Notes: generated by a model not told the origin, from the sequence alone. DNA of 64,000 bases from Methyloligella solikamskensis (GCF_042676065.1 NZ_JBHTJO010000002.1:124001-188000); one strand, 5' to 3'; shown: positions 25,485 through 33,884, counted from the first letter of the stretch. A program made the numbers and translations.

Positions 25485-27317
25485 CTACCCCTTGCTCTTG
25501 CTCTCGGCGCCGTCCTCGTCGTCCTTATCGGAAGCCTTCTTGAGCCCGAGATTTTCCAGCAGCGGAATATCCACGCCCTGGCGGTGCATGATGAACGATT
25601 GCTGGACCACGGAGAGGAAGTTGTTCCACGCCCAGTAGATCACCAGACCGGCCGGGAAGCTGGCCAGCAGGTAGGTGAAGAACACGGGCATCCAGGTGAA
25701 CACCTTCTGCTGCACCGGGTCGGGCGGCGCGGGGTTCAGCTTCATCTGGACGAACATCGTTACGCCCATGATCAGCGGCCAGATGCCGATCATCAGGAAG
25801 GCCGGCGGATCCCAAGGGATCAGACCGAACAGGTTGAACACCGTCGTCGGGTCGGGCGCGGAAAGGTCCTGGATCCAGCCGAAGAACGGCGCGTGGCGCA
25901 TTTCGATGGTGACGAACAGCACCTTGTAGAGCGCGAAGAAGATCGGGATCTGAACCAGGATCGGCAGACAGCCCGCGGCCGGGTTCACCTTCTGCTTCTT
26001 GTACAGCTCCATCATCTCTTGCTGCTGCTTCATGCGGTCGTCCGCATAGCGCTCTTTGATCTTCGCCATCTCCGGCTGCAGCTTCTTCATCTTGCTCATG
26101 GCCACGTAGGATTTGTTGGCGAGCGGGAAGAGCACGAGCTTGATGCAGAGCGTCACGATCAGGATGGCGACGCCGAAATTGCCGACCAGCTTGTAGAAGA
26201 AGTCCAGGGCGAAAAACATCGGCTTGGTCAGGAAGTAGAACCAGCCCCAGTCGATGAGCAGGTCGAACTTCTCAATGCCGAATTCCTCGGAATAAGCGTC
26301 GACCACGCCGACTTCCTTGGCGCCGGCGAACACCTCGCCCTGCACCGTCTTCTCCTCGCCCGGGCCGATGGTCAGGCCGGACTGCAGATAGTCCGTCTGG
26401 AAGCGGGCGCGGCCGCGATCTTGCGTGCCGGAGAAGCGGGCGGTGAATTCCTTGCCCTGCTCGGGGATGACCGTCGTCGCCCAGTATTTGTCGGTGATGC
26501 CGAGCCAGCCGGTCTTCGTCTTGTAGACGACGGGCTTCTCTTCCAGGGCGTCGTCGTAGTCGATTTCCTCCAGCCCCTCGTCGCCCGTGACGCCGATCAG
26601 GCCTTCGTGGAGGACATAGTAGCCTTCCGTCTTCGGCATCTCGTGGCGGGAAACGAGGCCGTAGCGGAACAGCGTGACCGGCTCTTCGCCGGAGTTCGCC
26701 ACCGTCTCCTCGATGGTGAACATGTAATTGTCGTCCACCGAGATGGTGCGGGTGAATTTCAGCCCCTGGCCGTTGTCGTAGGAGAGCACGGCCGGGCTGT
26801 CCTGGGTCAGCGGCCCATCGCTCTCTTTCGTCCAGACAGTCTCGGCATCGGGAAGCTTGAGATCCTTGGCGTCCGAACCGCCCACCCAGCCGGATTCGGC
26901 GTAATAGGCGTGCGGTGTGCCGGCCGGCGAAAGCAGGATGACGTTCGGGCTGTCGTCCTGAACCGTGACCCGGTAATTCTTCAGGGTCAGATCGTCGAGG
27001 CGGGCGCCCTTCAGGGCGATGGAGCCGGAAAGCCGCGGGCTGTCGATCTTGAGCCGCGGGCTGGCAGCAAGCGCGTCCTCGCGGCTGCGCTGGGATTCCG
27101 TATTACCCGGGCCGGGAGAGACTTGGCCTTCGATCTCGCCCTCTACGAGGGGAGACTCGCCGGGCTTCTGCGGCCCCGACTGAGCGTCCTGCTGGACCTG
27201 TTCCTGCTCGGCCCTCTGCTGCTCCTGCTCCGGCAGGGCAAAGAAGAACTGCCAGGCAAAGAGAACGCCGATCGAGAGAATGATGGCGAGGATGAAATTG
27301 CGATTATTCTCGTCCAT
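25485..27317 (-). CDS. yidC: Membrane protein insertase YidC
   Basis: Inserts and folds inner-membrane proteins, alone or with Sec. 610 residues: the first helix in MDENNRNFILAIILSIGVLF, a large periplasmic domain (about 60-350), then the Oxa1-like core with NFGVAILIVTLCIKLVLFPL, NPAAGCLPILVQIPIFFALY and a basic C-terminal tail. The start at 27317 gives the family N-terminus; the frame is open to 27389 but adds Arg-rich non-conserved residues. It lies downstream of rnpA and rpmH, the near-universal order. Confidence 0.96.
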   Translation of the reverse strand: MDENNRNFILAIILSIGVLFAWQFFFALPEQEQQRAEQEQVQQDAQSGPQKPGESPLVEGEIEGQVSPGPGNTESQRSREDALAASPRLKIDSPRLSGSIALKGARLDDLTLKNYRVTVQDDSPNVILLSPAGTPHAYYAESGWVGGSDAKDLKLPDAETVWTKESDGPLTQDSPAVLSYDNGQGLKFTRTISVDDNYMFTIEETVANSGEEPVTLFRYGLVSRHEMPKTEGYYVLHEGLIGVTGDEGLEEIDYDDALEEKPVVYKTKTGWLGITDKYWATTVIPEQGKEFTARFSGTQDRGRARFQTDYLQSGLTIGPGEEKTVQGEVFAGAKEVGVVDAYSEEFGIEKFDLLIDWGWFYFLTKPMFFALDFFYKLVGNFGVAILIVTLCIKLVLFPLANKSYVAMSKMKKLQPEMAKIKERYADDRMKQQQEMMELYKKQKVNPAAGCLPILVQIPIFFALYKVLFVTIEMRHAPFFGWIQDLSAPDPTTVFNLFGLIPWDPPAFLMIGIWPLIMGVTMFVQMKLNPAPPDPVQQKVFTWMPVFFTYLLASFPAGLVIYWAWNNFLSVVQQSFIMHRQGVDIPLLENLGLKKASDKDDEDGAESKSKG

Positions 27318-27446
27318 ATCGCCCTTCGCTCTGTCCCTTCCGCGAGTTTGGCGCGCGTCCCGGCAAAAACCGTTCAACCGCCCTCCCACCGGCCGGAAGG
27401 GATGGTGGGGGCCTCAAGTGATGCCGTGACCCGTGATTTTGAGCGT

Positions 27447-27827
27447 TCAGCGCTTCGTATGGCGTGGCCTGTGGACCCTGGCGAGTGCTCGCTCAAGATC
27501 GCTGATGAGCTCAGGAAAGGGCCGTTGTAGCGTTCCCTGCCTCGCAATCAAGACATAATCAAAGCCATTTGCCGCATGCTGCGGGCCGTATAGCCGCACC
27601 AGCTCTTTCAGCCGGCGGCGCGCCCGATTGCGGTCCACCGCCTTGCCGACCCGCTTGCTGGCCGTGAAGCCGAAACGGGAAGGGGCGGTCGTGTCCGGTT
27701 TGGCGCCCTCTATCTCGGCACGCTCTTGAGCCCGCGCCTGCAGCACCAGTCCAGGCGTGACAAAACGAGCGCCGCCCTTGACCCTGAGGTATTGGGGGCG
27801 CTTCGTCAGTCGTCCGATCGGTGTCAC
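27447..27827 (-). CDS. rnpA: Ribonuclease P protein component
   Basis: Protein subunit of the enzyme that matures tRNA 5' ends. 126 residues, basic, with the RNA-binding signature VGKAVDRNRARRRLKELVR and the following FDYVLIARQGT. It begins LTKRPQYLRVKGG after six residues, as in homologues. Starts 28 bp downstream of the rpmH stop. Confidence 0.95.
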   Translation of the reverse strand: MTPIGRLTKRPQYLRVKGGARFVTPGLVLQARAQERAEIEGAKPDTTAPSRFGFTASKRVGKAVDRNRARRRLKELVRLYGPQHAANGFDYVLIARQGTLQRPFPELISDLERALARVHRPRHTKR

Positions 27828-27855
27828 GTGCGTGGTTCGCCTCGGCGGCTACCGG

Positions 27856-27990
27856 CTAGGCAGAAAGGCGCTTGCGGCCTTTGGCTCTGCGGCGCGCCAA
27901 GATCAGGCGTCCAGCCTTGGTCGCCATGCGCGCGCGAAAGCCGTGGCGCCGCTTACGGACGATCTTGCTTGGCTGAAAAGTGCGCTTCAC
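27856..27990 (-). CDS. rpmH: 50S ribosomal protein L34
   Basis: 44 residues, first gene of the rpmH-rnpA-yidC series. Starts KRTFQPSKIVRKRRHGFRAR after the initiator and ends GRKRLSA; this is an essentially invariant family. The start codon is GTG, not ATG (27988-27990 on the minus strand), with GGAG about nine bases upstream. Easily missed because of its size and start codon. A strong promoter lies at 28026-28054. Confidence 0.97.
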   Translation of the reverse strand: MKRTFQPSKIVRKRRHGFRARMATKAGRLILARRRAKGRKRLSA

Positions 27991-28025
27991 TTGAGCGGTC
28001 TCCAATGAATTCGAGTTTGGCCGCG

Positions 28026-28054
28026 CTTATAGGAGGGCGCTGCGTCCAAGTCAA
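28026..28054 (-). promoter_or_regulatory. Sigma-70-type promoter for rpmH
   Basis: Read on the minus strand: TTGACT (-35, 28049-28054), 17-base spacer, TATAAG (-10, 28026-28031). This is the closest match to consensus seen in the window, about 36 bases ahead of the rpmH GTG. It probably drives rpmH-rnpA and perhaps the whole minus-strand cluster to murI. Confidence 0.7.
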
Positions 28055-28109
28055 TCAACCTCATAGAAGTCAACGCAAGTCAGCGGAGCGCTTTCATCCT
28101 GCAGGGCCG

Positions 28110-28304
28110 CTAGGTGTCGGACTGCACCTCAACCATCAGGGCCTTAAGCTGGTCGGTGAGCGACTTGCCCACGAAATCCGCTTCCGAATAGCCTTCGGCT
28201 TTCAAAATTTTGCGGATTTCGGCGACCGTTCTGCAATGGCCTGATCTAGCGAGCTCAAAGGCCCGCTCTAGTGATGTGGTGTGCTGGTCCATAAAGCTTT
28301 GCAT
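28110..28304 (-). CDS. Small conserved hypothetical protein
   Basis: 64 residues from the ATG at 28304, or 60 from the in-frame ATG at 28292 (MDQHTTSLERAFELARSG). An open frame upstream to 28340 adds nothing recognisable. Predicted all-helical with one cysteine; the pattern TVAEIRKILKAEGYSEADFVG suggests a small helix-turn-helix-like or sterile-alpha-like domain, but no family is assigned. It lies upstream of rpmH on the same strand, and the rpmH promoter sits between them. Confidence 0.6.
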   Translation of the reverse strand: MQSFMDQHTTSLERAFELARSGHCRTVAEIRKILKAEGYSEADFVGKSLTDQLKALMVEVQSDT

Positions 28305-28386
28305 ATCACGGTATGGCGGCGCTGCACGGCAAAATTTCAAACTGAGACATTCCCGGCGAAAACCGGCCGGTCCCGTCTAGTCCGCC

Positions 28387-28427
28387 AAAAAAGCAAGGCC
28401 CTCTCCACCGGAAAGGCGAGAGGGCCT
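28387..28427 (-). terminator. Rho-independent terminator of the 28469-28825 gene
   Basis: Read on the minus strand: stem AGGCCCTCT / AGAGGGCCT (9 bp) with a 14-base loop, followed after GC by a TTTTTT run (28387-28392 complement). It lies 40 bp after the stop of the acidic secreted protein. Confidence 0.8.
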
Positions 28428-28468
28428 GCTTGAAGCTTTGTCGGCTTCAGATCGCTAAAGGGAGAGGC

Positions 28469-28825
28469 CTACTCGGGCTCTTCCTCTTGCTCGATCATGT
28501 CGCCTTGCTCGCCGGTGTTGACGTCGTTCATGGCGGGGTCGCCTTCGCCCTCGCCTTCCATCATCGTGCCGTCGGAATCTTCGGATTCCATCACGGCGTC
28601 TTCGTCACCGGCGGTGGAATCGCTCATGGCGCCATCGGCATCTTCCATCATCTCGCCATCGGAATCTTCCGCTTCGCCGACTGTCTCGGCTTCGGCGACA
28701 ACGATCTTGGCAGCGCTTGCTTCCTTACCGGCCGATGTTCCCATCGGGCAGGCGCTGGCGGGCGCAGCAAAAGCGGTCGCAGCGAAAAGCGCGGCGACGG
28801 CGGTGGTAATCAGTCGTCCATCCAT
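28469..28825 (-). CDS. Secreted highly acidic protein of unknown function
   Basis: 118 residues. A clear signal peptide (about 1-25, ending PASA) precedes a single cysteine-containing segment and then about 75 residues dominated by Asp, Glu, Ser, Gly and Met, with repeated units such as EDSDGEMMED, ESEDSDGTMMEGEGEG. Almost no hydrophobic core, so probably disordered. Possible role in binding metal cations in the periplasm (inference). Tandem with the related gene at 29050, same strand, with its own terminator. The 224-base gap between the two holds nothing else recognised. Confidence 0.65.
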   Translation of the reverse strand: MDGRLITTAVAALFAATAFAAPASACPMGTSAGKEASAAKIVVAEAETVGEAEDSDGEMMEDADGAMSDSTAGDEDAVMESEDSDGTMMEGEGEGDPAMNDVNTGEQGDMIEQEEEPE

Positions 28826-29049
28826 TGGAATTCCTCCCTATCTCTGGCCTTCATGTCCCTCGGCGCAGGGCCAACAAGGGAATCTTGCCTGACCCTGGCA
28901 ACTTTAGGAAGGAGAATATGATCACAATTCAGGGAGAAACCATCGCGGGAAAGCAAATCTTGGTTGTGCAGACGTAAAGCAGCCGCAAACCGCGAAATGC
29001 CTTCCCGGGACGGATTCTTCTAGTCCTCCGAAGAGGTTGGCCCTCGAGG

Positions 29050-29325
29050 CTACATAGCCTCGTCTTCGGACTCCATGGCCTCGTCGCCCATCATGTCATC
29101 GCCGGGCTCGTCGTCCATCATTTCGTCTTCCATCATCTCGTCGTTGCCGACGGTGCCGTCATCGCCTTCCATCATCATCTCCTCGTCGTCCATGACGAGA
29201 ATGATTCGGGCGTTATCGGACTGCTTGAGATGGGTGCCCAGCGGGGCGGCGGAGACGGTGACCGGCGCGGCGAAAGCAACGGCGAAAGCGGCGGCAAGGG
29301 TAAAAGCAAAAGTGCGGGAAAGCAT
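29050..29325 (-). CDS. Secreted acidic, methionine-rich protein of unknown function
   Basis: 91 residues. Signal peptide about 1-27 (ending TVSA), a short linker, then a 47-residue tail in which about 23 residues are Asp/Glu and 12 are Met, arranged as repeated acidic-MM units (DEEMMMEGDD, DEMMEDEMMDDE, GDDMMGDE). No cysteine or histidine. Met/carboxylate clusters can bind Cu(I) or other soft cations in known proteins, but no family is recognised. A good AGGAGG-like site precedes the ATG. Confidence 0.65.
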   Translation of the reverse strand: MLSRTFAFTLAAAFAVAFAAPVTVSAAPLGTHLKQSDNARIILVMDDEEMMMEGDDGTVGNDEMMEDEMMDDEPGDDMMGDEAMESEDEAM

Positions 29326-29506
29326 AGGAGGATCCTCCCTGATCTAAGTTGAGGTCTTACGGCATCGGCCAATTCCGACGACGGATCGGAATGCTGCCGC
29401 AACCACCGTCCCATAGAAAGGGTTTCGCAATCACTTCTGGTGACGCCTCATCACGACCTCGCGATATTCCGTTTCGGTAACCCAAACGGCGCGCCTAACT
29501 AGGGTT

Positions 29507-30313
29507 ATGCCCTTGATCTCAGAGCCCACAGACAAGCCGAAAGCCGTGCGCGGCGTTGCCGACCGTAGCCTGGCCGCCCTGCGCCGGTTTTGGCCGCTTG
29601 CGGCGCTCGTTGTGGCAGGCGTCGTCGTCTATCTCATGGGCTGGCACCGCTATCTCTCCTTCCGCGAGCTCGCCGAAAGCCGCGACGCGCTCCACGAGAT
29701 GCTCTCCAGCCACATGGTGCTGACGCTGGCGCTCTATATCGTCATCTATGCCGCCAGCGTGGCGCTGTCCGTCCCTGGCGGCGCGATCCTCACTTTGGCG
29801 GGCGGGTTTCTCTTCGGCTGGCTCTGGGGCGGGCTTGCCGCTGTGGTCGCCGCGACCCTCGGCGCCGTGATCGTCTACCTCGCCACCCGTAGCGCCTTCC
29901 GCAATTTGCTCCTCGACAAGCTGGAGGACACGCCGCTCGACCGCTTCCGCAAAGGGTTCAGCGAAGACGCCTTCAACTATCTGCTCTTCCTGCGGGTCGT
30001 GCCGGTCTTCCCCTTCTGGCTGGTCAATCTCGTACCCGGTCCCTTGGGCGTTTCGTTCCGCACCTACACTCTTGCCACCTTCATCGGCATCATTCCCGGC
30101 ACCTTCGCTTTCTCCATTGCCGGTGCGGGCCTCGACAGCGTCATCGCCGCCCAGAGCGCCCGCTGCGCGGCGGAAGGGTCCCCGAAAGGCGAGTGCCTGC
30201 ATTTCGATGCCTCCGCCATCTTCACGCCCGAGCTGATCGCCGGCTTCATCGCGCTTGGCGTCCTGGCCCTGGTGCCCATCGTCGTGAAGCGGTATCGCAA
30301 GAAGCCGTATTGA
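29507..30313 (+). CDS. TVP38/TMEM64 (DedA-like VTT domain) membrane protein
   Basis: 268 residues, five to six hydrophobic helices. The VTT/SNARE-associated domain is marked by SVPGGAILTLAGGFLFGWLW, FLRVVPVFPFWLVNLVPGPL and LATFIGIIPGTFAFSIAGAG. Some relatives act as lipid scramblases or small-ion transporters; the role here is not known. It is followed 146 bp later by a mercuric-reductase-like flavoprotein, a pairing seen repeatedly in bacteria. Confidence 0.9.
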   Translation: MPLISEPTDKPKAVRGVADRSLAALRRFWPLAALVVAGVVVYLMGWHRYLSFRELAESRDALHEMLSSHMVLTLALYIVIYAASVALSVPGGAILTLAGGFLFGWLWGGLAAVVAATLGAVIVYLATRSAFRNLLLDKLEDTPLDRFRKGFSEDAFNYLLFLRVVPVFPFWLVNLVPGPLGVSFRTYTLATFIGIIPGTFAFSIAGAGLDSVIAAQSARCAAEGSPKGECLHFDASAIFTPELIAGFIALGVLALVPIVVKRYRKKPY

Positions 30314-30445
30314 GACGCCTCGTTGAGAGACGGGAGGGAATGCGCGCCGCTATTGATCCGCGGCACGCCTTCGGGCACCACCCAAGACGAGAGCAAAAGT
30401 GCGCGGCACGGTCCGCCGGACCACGAGCCTGAGGGATAGAGATCT

Positions 30446-30463
30446 ATGAGCGAGCTGAAATGA
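30446..30463 (+). promoter_or_regulatory. Five-codon leader ORF overlapping the next start codon
   Basis: ATG AGC GAG CTG AAA TGA encodes MSELK. Its stop overlaps the start of the flavoprotein (AATGA at 30459-30463). The 12 bases ATGAGCGAGCTG occur twice (30446-30457 and 30460-30471), as if by tandem duplication. The GAGGGA at 30431-30436 is well spaced for the first ATG but about 24 bases from the second, so translation of the main gene may be coupled to the mini-ORF. Confidence 0.45.
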
Positions 30464-31881
30464 GCGAGCTGTTGCGTCCCGATCTTTGCATTATCGGGGG
30501 AGGCTCAGCCGGGCTCACCGTGGCCGCCGCGGCCGCTCAGTTCGGTGTGCCGGTGGTGCTGATCGAGCGCGGCCCCATGGGGGGCGACTGCCTCAACTCG
30601 GGCTGTGTTCCCTCCAAGTCGCTGCTCGCCGCGGGCAAGCGCGCCCAGGCGATGCGCGATGCGGGCCTCTTCGGCATCGAGCCGGTCGAGCCCAAGATTG
30701 ACTACGCCGCCCTCCATGACCGCATCCACGGGGTCATCACCGCCATCGCCCCCAACGATTCCGTGGAGCGCTTCACGGCGCTCGGCGTCCGCGTCATCCA
30801 GGACGAAGCCCGCTTCATCGACAAGCGCACGGTGCAGGCTGGCGACATCAAGATCAAGGCGCGCCGCTTCATCATCGCCACAGGCTCGTCACCGGCGGTG
30901 CCCGATATTCCCGGCCTCTCCACCACGCCCTATCTCACCAATGAGAGCATCTTCGAGCTTACCGAGAAGGTGTCCCATCTGATCGTGCTGGGCGCCGGCC
31001 CCGTCGGGCTGGAGCTGGCCCAGGCCTATCGCCGCCTCGGCGCCCACGTCACCGTGCTCGACCGCGCCCGTCCCCTGTCACAGATGGACGAGGAAGCCGC
31101 CCGGGTGGTCCAGCGCAGCCTTGAGGACGAGCGCATCGTGATTCATTCAGAAGCCAGCGTGGCAAAGGTGGAGAGCGCCGGAAGCGGCGTTAAGGTCCAT
31201 TTCGAGAAGGGCGGGGAGGCGATGGACATTGAAGGCAGCCACCTTCTCGTCGCCACCGGCCGCAAGCCCAATATCGAGAGCCTCGACCTGAAGAAGGCGA
31301 AGATCCGCACCACCGACCAAGGCATCAAGGTCAACAAGCGCCTGAAGACCCGGAACGGCCGGGTCTACGCCATCGGCGACGTGACCGGCCCGCCCCAGTT
31401 CACCCACATGGCGTCCCACCACGCCGAGCTCGTGCTGCGCAATGCGGTGTTCCGGCTGCGGCCCTCTCTCGACCTGACCAAGGTGCCGCGCACCCTCTAC
31501 ACGGACCCGGAAGTGGCCGAGATCGGCCTCACCGAGGAGCAAGCGCGCAAGCATTCCGGCATGCGCATCCTGCGCTGGCCCTATGCCGACAACGACCGGG
31601 CGCAAGCCGAAGGCGAGACCGAAGGCTTCATCAAAGTCTTCACCGACCGCAACGGCTACATACTGGGCTGCGTGATCGCCGGCGCCGAGGCGGGCGAGCT
31701 GATCGCCTTCTGGGCGCTCGCAATCGCCAGGAACTCCAAAGTCGGCGATGTTGCTGGCCTGATCTTTCCGTACCCGACGCTCTCAGAACTCGCGAAGCGC
31801 GCCGCCATCACCTATTATCGGCCCCTGTTGAGAAAACCCTATCTTCAGCGCATCGCAGCCTGGCTCCGCAAGCTGGGCTAG
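30460..31881 (+). CDS. FAD-dependent pyridine nucleotide-disulfide oxidoreductase (mercuric-reductase-like)
   Basis: 473 residues. FAD site IIGGGSAGLTVAAAA, redox-active disulfide Cys44/Cys49 in GGDCLNSGCVPSKS, NAD(P) site VLGAGPVGLELAQAY, second FAD motif YAIGDVTG, and a C-terminal dimerisation domain. The C-terminal region reads FPYPTLSELAKR where lipoamide dehydrogenase has the catalytic His-Pro of HAHPTLSE, so it is not a lipoamide dehydrogenase. No MerA N-terminal metal-binding domain or vicinal cysteine tail is present. Partnered with the preceding TVP38-type gene; substrate unknown. Confidence 0.85.
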   Translation: MSELLRPDLCIIGGGSAGLTVAAAAAQFGVPVVLIERGPMGGDCLNSGCVPSKSLLAAGKRAQAMRDAGLFGIEPVEPKIDYAALHDRIHGVITAIAPNDSVERFTALGVRVIQDEARFIDKRTVQAGDIKIKARRFIIATGSSPAVPDIPGLSTTPYLTNESIFELTEKVSHLIVLGAGPVGLELAQAYRRLGAHVTVLDRARPLSQMDEEAARVVQRSLEDERIVIHSEASVAKVESAGSGVKVHFEKGGEAMDIEGSHLLVATGRKPNIESLDLKKAKIRTTDQGIKVNKRLKTRNGRVYAIGDVTGPPQFTHMASHHAELVLRNAVFRLRPSLDLTKVPRTLYTDPEVAEIGLTEEQARKHSGMRILRWPYADNDRAQAEGETEGFIKVFTDRNGYILGCVIAGAEAGELIAFWALAIARNSKVGDVAGLIFPYPTLSELAKRAAITYYRPLLRKPYLQRIAAWLRKLG

Positions 31882-31918
31882 GGCGCCTGAAGGGGCGAGC
31901 AACAGCGGGTACGAGAAA

Positions 31919-33376
31919 TTGGACGACAGAACGCCGGCGACGGAGTTGGAACGGGCCAATCTCACCTTTCGAGGGCCTGGCCTGTCCGCCAAGCTCCTTT
32001 TCCTCACCATCATCTTCGTTATGCTGGCCGAAGTGCTCGTCTTCGTGCCGTCGGTGTCGAATTTCCGGCTTCAATGGCTGCAGGACCGGCTGACCGCGGC
32101 CCAGATCGCAGCGCTTTCCGCGGAGGCCGCGCCCAACGGCAATCTGCCCATGGCCCTGCGCGACGAGCTGCTCATGAAGGCGCGGGTGCTCTCCATCTTC
32201 ATGCGGCGGACCAACAGCCGGAAGATCATCCTCAACATGGACAAGCCGACGGAGATCGACGCCTTCTTCGATCTCCGCGATCCAAGCTGGCCGGAGCTGA
32301 TCCGCGACGCCATGCTGGTCTATTTCGCCCCAGACGACCGCGTCATCCGGGTGATCGGCGAGCCGGGGATGGGCGGCGGCGAGATCATGATCGTGGTCAT
32401 GGAGGAGGGGCCGTTGAAGGCCGCCATGGTCGAATACGGCCTCCACATCCTCGGCCTTTCAATCCTCATCTCCATCTTCACCGGCGCGCTGGTCTATCTG
32501 GCCCTCATCGCGCTTCTGGTCCGGCCCATGATGCGACTCACCGGCAATATCGTGCGCTTTCGCGATCAGCCGGAGGATCCGACCCGCATCATCGAGCCCT
32601 CCGGCCGCCACGACGAGATCGGTCAAGCCGAGCACGCGCTCTCGGCCATGGAGAATCAGCTCGCCAGCACCCTGAGCCAGAAGCGGCGCCTGGCGGCCTT
32701 GGGGCTGGCGGTCAGCAAGGTGAGCCACGATTTGCGCAACATGCTGGGAAGCGTGCAGCTCCTGTCCGACCGCCTCGGCGCGGTGAAGGACCCGACCGTG
32801 CAGCGGGTGGTGCCCAAGGTTCTGGCCTCCACCGAGCGCGCCATCCGGCTTTGCGAGAACACCCTCGATTACGGCCATGTGCAGGAAGCCCCGCCCGTGC
32901 GGAGCAAATTCCCGCTCGCCCCGCTCGCAGACGAGATCGCCGAGAGCTTGAGCCTGCCGCGGGACGGCATCGACTGGCAGGTCGAGATCGAGAAGGGGCT
33001 GAAGGTCGATGCCGATTACGACCAGCTCTTCCGGGTTCTGAACAATCTGGTCAGCAACGCCGTCCAGGCCCTGGAGAATGCCGATCAGGAGACGCGGGAA
33101 GTCATCCTGCGGGCCCGGCGGGAGAATGGCGGCACGGTGATCGAGGTCGCCGATAACGGACCCGGCGTGCCGGAGAAGGCCAAGGATCACCTCTTCGAGG
33201 CCTTCCAGACCGTCGCCCGCAAGGGCGGCACGGGGCTTGGGCTGGCCATCGCCGCCGAACTGGTCCAGGCCCATGGCGGCGAGCTCGTTCTGGTGGAGAC
33301 GGAGAAGGGCGCCACCTTCCGGCTCACCATTCCCGATGTGCCAGCCAAACGCGGAACGGCCAAGGGCAACGCTTAA
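31919..33376 (+). CDS. Orphan membrane sensor histidine kinase
   Basis: 485 residues. Helix 1 about 26-47, a periplasmic sensor of about 130 residues, helix 2 about 178-203, a HAMP linker, then a HisKA-type H box SKVSHDLRNMLGSVQLL (His about 270), N box VLNNLVSNAVQAL, and G boxes VADNGPGVP and GGTGLGLAIAAELVQAHGG. The start appears to be TTG at 31919 after AGGGGCGAG; no ATG lies ahead of helix 1. No response regulator is adjacent, so its partner is elsewhere or it phosphorylates none. Confidence 0.88.
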   Translation: MDDRTPATELERANLTFRGPGLSAKLLFLTIIFVMLAEVLVFVPSVSNFRLQWLQDRLTAAQIAALSAEAAPNGNLPMALRDELLMKARVLSIFMRRTNSRKIILNMDKPTEIDAFFDLRDPSWPELIRDAMLVYFAPDDRVIRVIGEPGMGGGEIMIVVMEEGPLKAAMVEYGLHILGLSILISIFTGALVYLALIALLVRPMMRLTGNIVRFRDQPEDPTRIIEPSGRHDEIGQAEHALSAMENQLASTLSQKRRLAALGLAVSKVSHDLRNMLGSVQLLSDRLGAVKDPTVQRVVPKVLASTERAIRLCENTLDYGHVQEAPPVRSKFPLAPLADEIAESLSLPRDGIDWQVEIEKGLKVDADYDQLFRVLNNLVSNAVQALENADQETREVILRARRENGGTVIEVADNGPGVPEKAKDHLFEAFQTVARKGGTGLGLAIAAELVQAHGGELVLVETEKGATFRLTIPDVPAKRGTAKGNA

Positions 33377-33380
33377 GACT

Positions 33381-33809
33381 ATGCTGGGATCGCTTAGGTT
33401 CGGCTGGTCTTCAATGACCTTCATGTTGTTGGGAGCAGTTGCCGTGGCCATGCTCCTTTGGGCTGCCCTCGGCCGTCCGCTTCTGGACCAGGCGCTGTTG
33501 GAGCCCTTCGAGGAAAAGGCACTCGAGCGCCTGCAGGGGCCGGGCAGGGCTGCACGTGGTGCTGACGTGGCCGATATCATGTCACGCCAATTGGCAGGAC
33601 TTGGAGACGAGGAAGTCTACGGATTTCTCGTCTCTCATGGGTATTCGAACGCCGACCGTTGGCCCTCGCTTCCTGTCGGCCAGACCATGCGAACTACGTC
33701 CGTGGTCCACGGCTCGATCGTGGGCGACAAGAAGATTCAGATGACCCTTCGCAAGGAAGCCGACGGAGCCTCGGTGGTATCTGCGCGCGTATTCATCATC
33801 ATGCTTTGA
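33381..33809 (+). CDS. Hypothetical membrane-anchored protein downstream of the kinase
   Basis: 142 residues from the ATG at 33381, or 131 from the in-frame ATG at 33414. One N-terminal helix (about 14-32), then a mostly periplasmic region ending in TSVVHGSIVGDKKIQMTLRKE and VSARVFIIML, which looks like a small beta-sheet. It begins 5 bp after the histidine kinase stop, so probably the same transcript. The frame is open further upstream inside the kinase gene, but that part is not translated in this frame. No family recognised. Confidence 0.55.
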   Translation: MLGSLRFGWSSMTFMLLGAVAVAMLLWAALGRPLLDQALLEPFEEKALERLQGPGRAARGADVADIMSRQLAGLGDEEVYGFLVSHGYSNADRWPSLPVGQTMRTTSVVHGSIVGDKKIQMTLRKEADGASVVSARVFIIML

Positions 33810-33846
33810 GCGGCGAGCGCCTGAGCGATTTGCCGGCCCCAGACGC

Positions 33847-33884
33847 AAAAAAGGCGCCCGCCGGTCCGGCAGGGCGCCTTTTTT
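33847..33884. terminator. Bidirectional Rho-independent terminator
   Basis: AAAAAAGGCGCCC...GGGCGCCTTTTTT: a GC-rich stem flanked by A and T runs, so it works on both strands. It closes the kinase unit from the left and the secreted-protein gene (33958-34320) from the right. Confidence 0.88.

Noticed and set aside
25584..27530. A 648-residue plus-strand frame
   Set aside because: Antisense to yidC and rnpA; rich in His, Arg, Leu and Gln in the way of complement-strand shadows, with no recognisable fold.
30460..31881. Dihydrolipoyl dehydrogenase
   Set aside because: The catalytic His-Pro near the C-terminus is missing (FPYPTLSE) and no 2-oxoacid dehydrogenase subunits are nearby.
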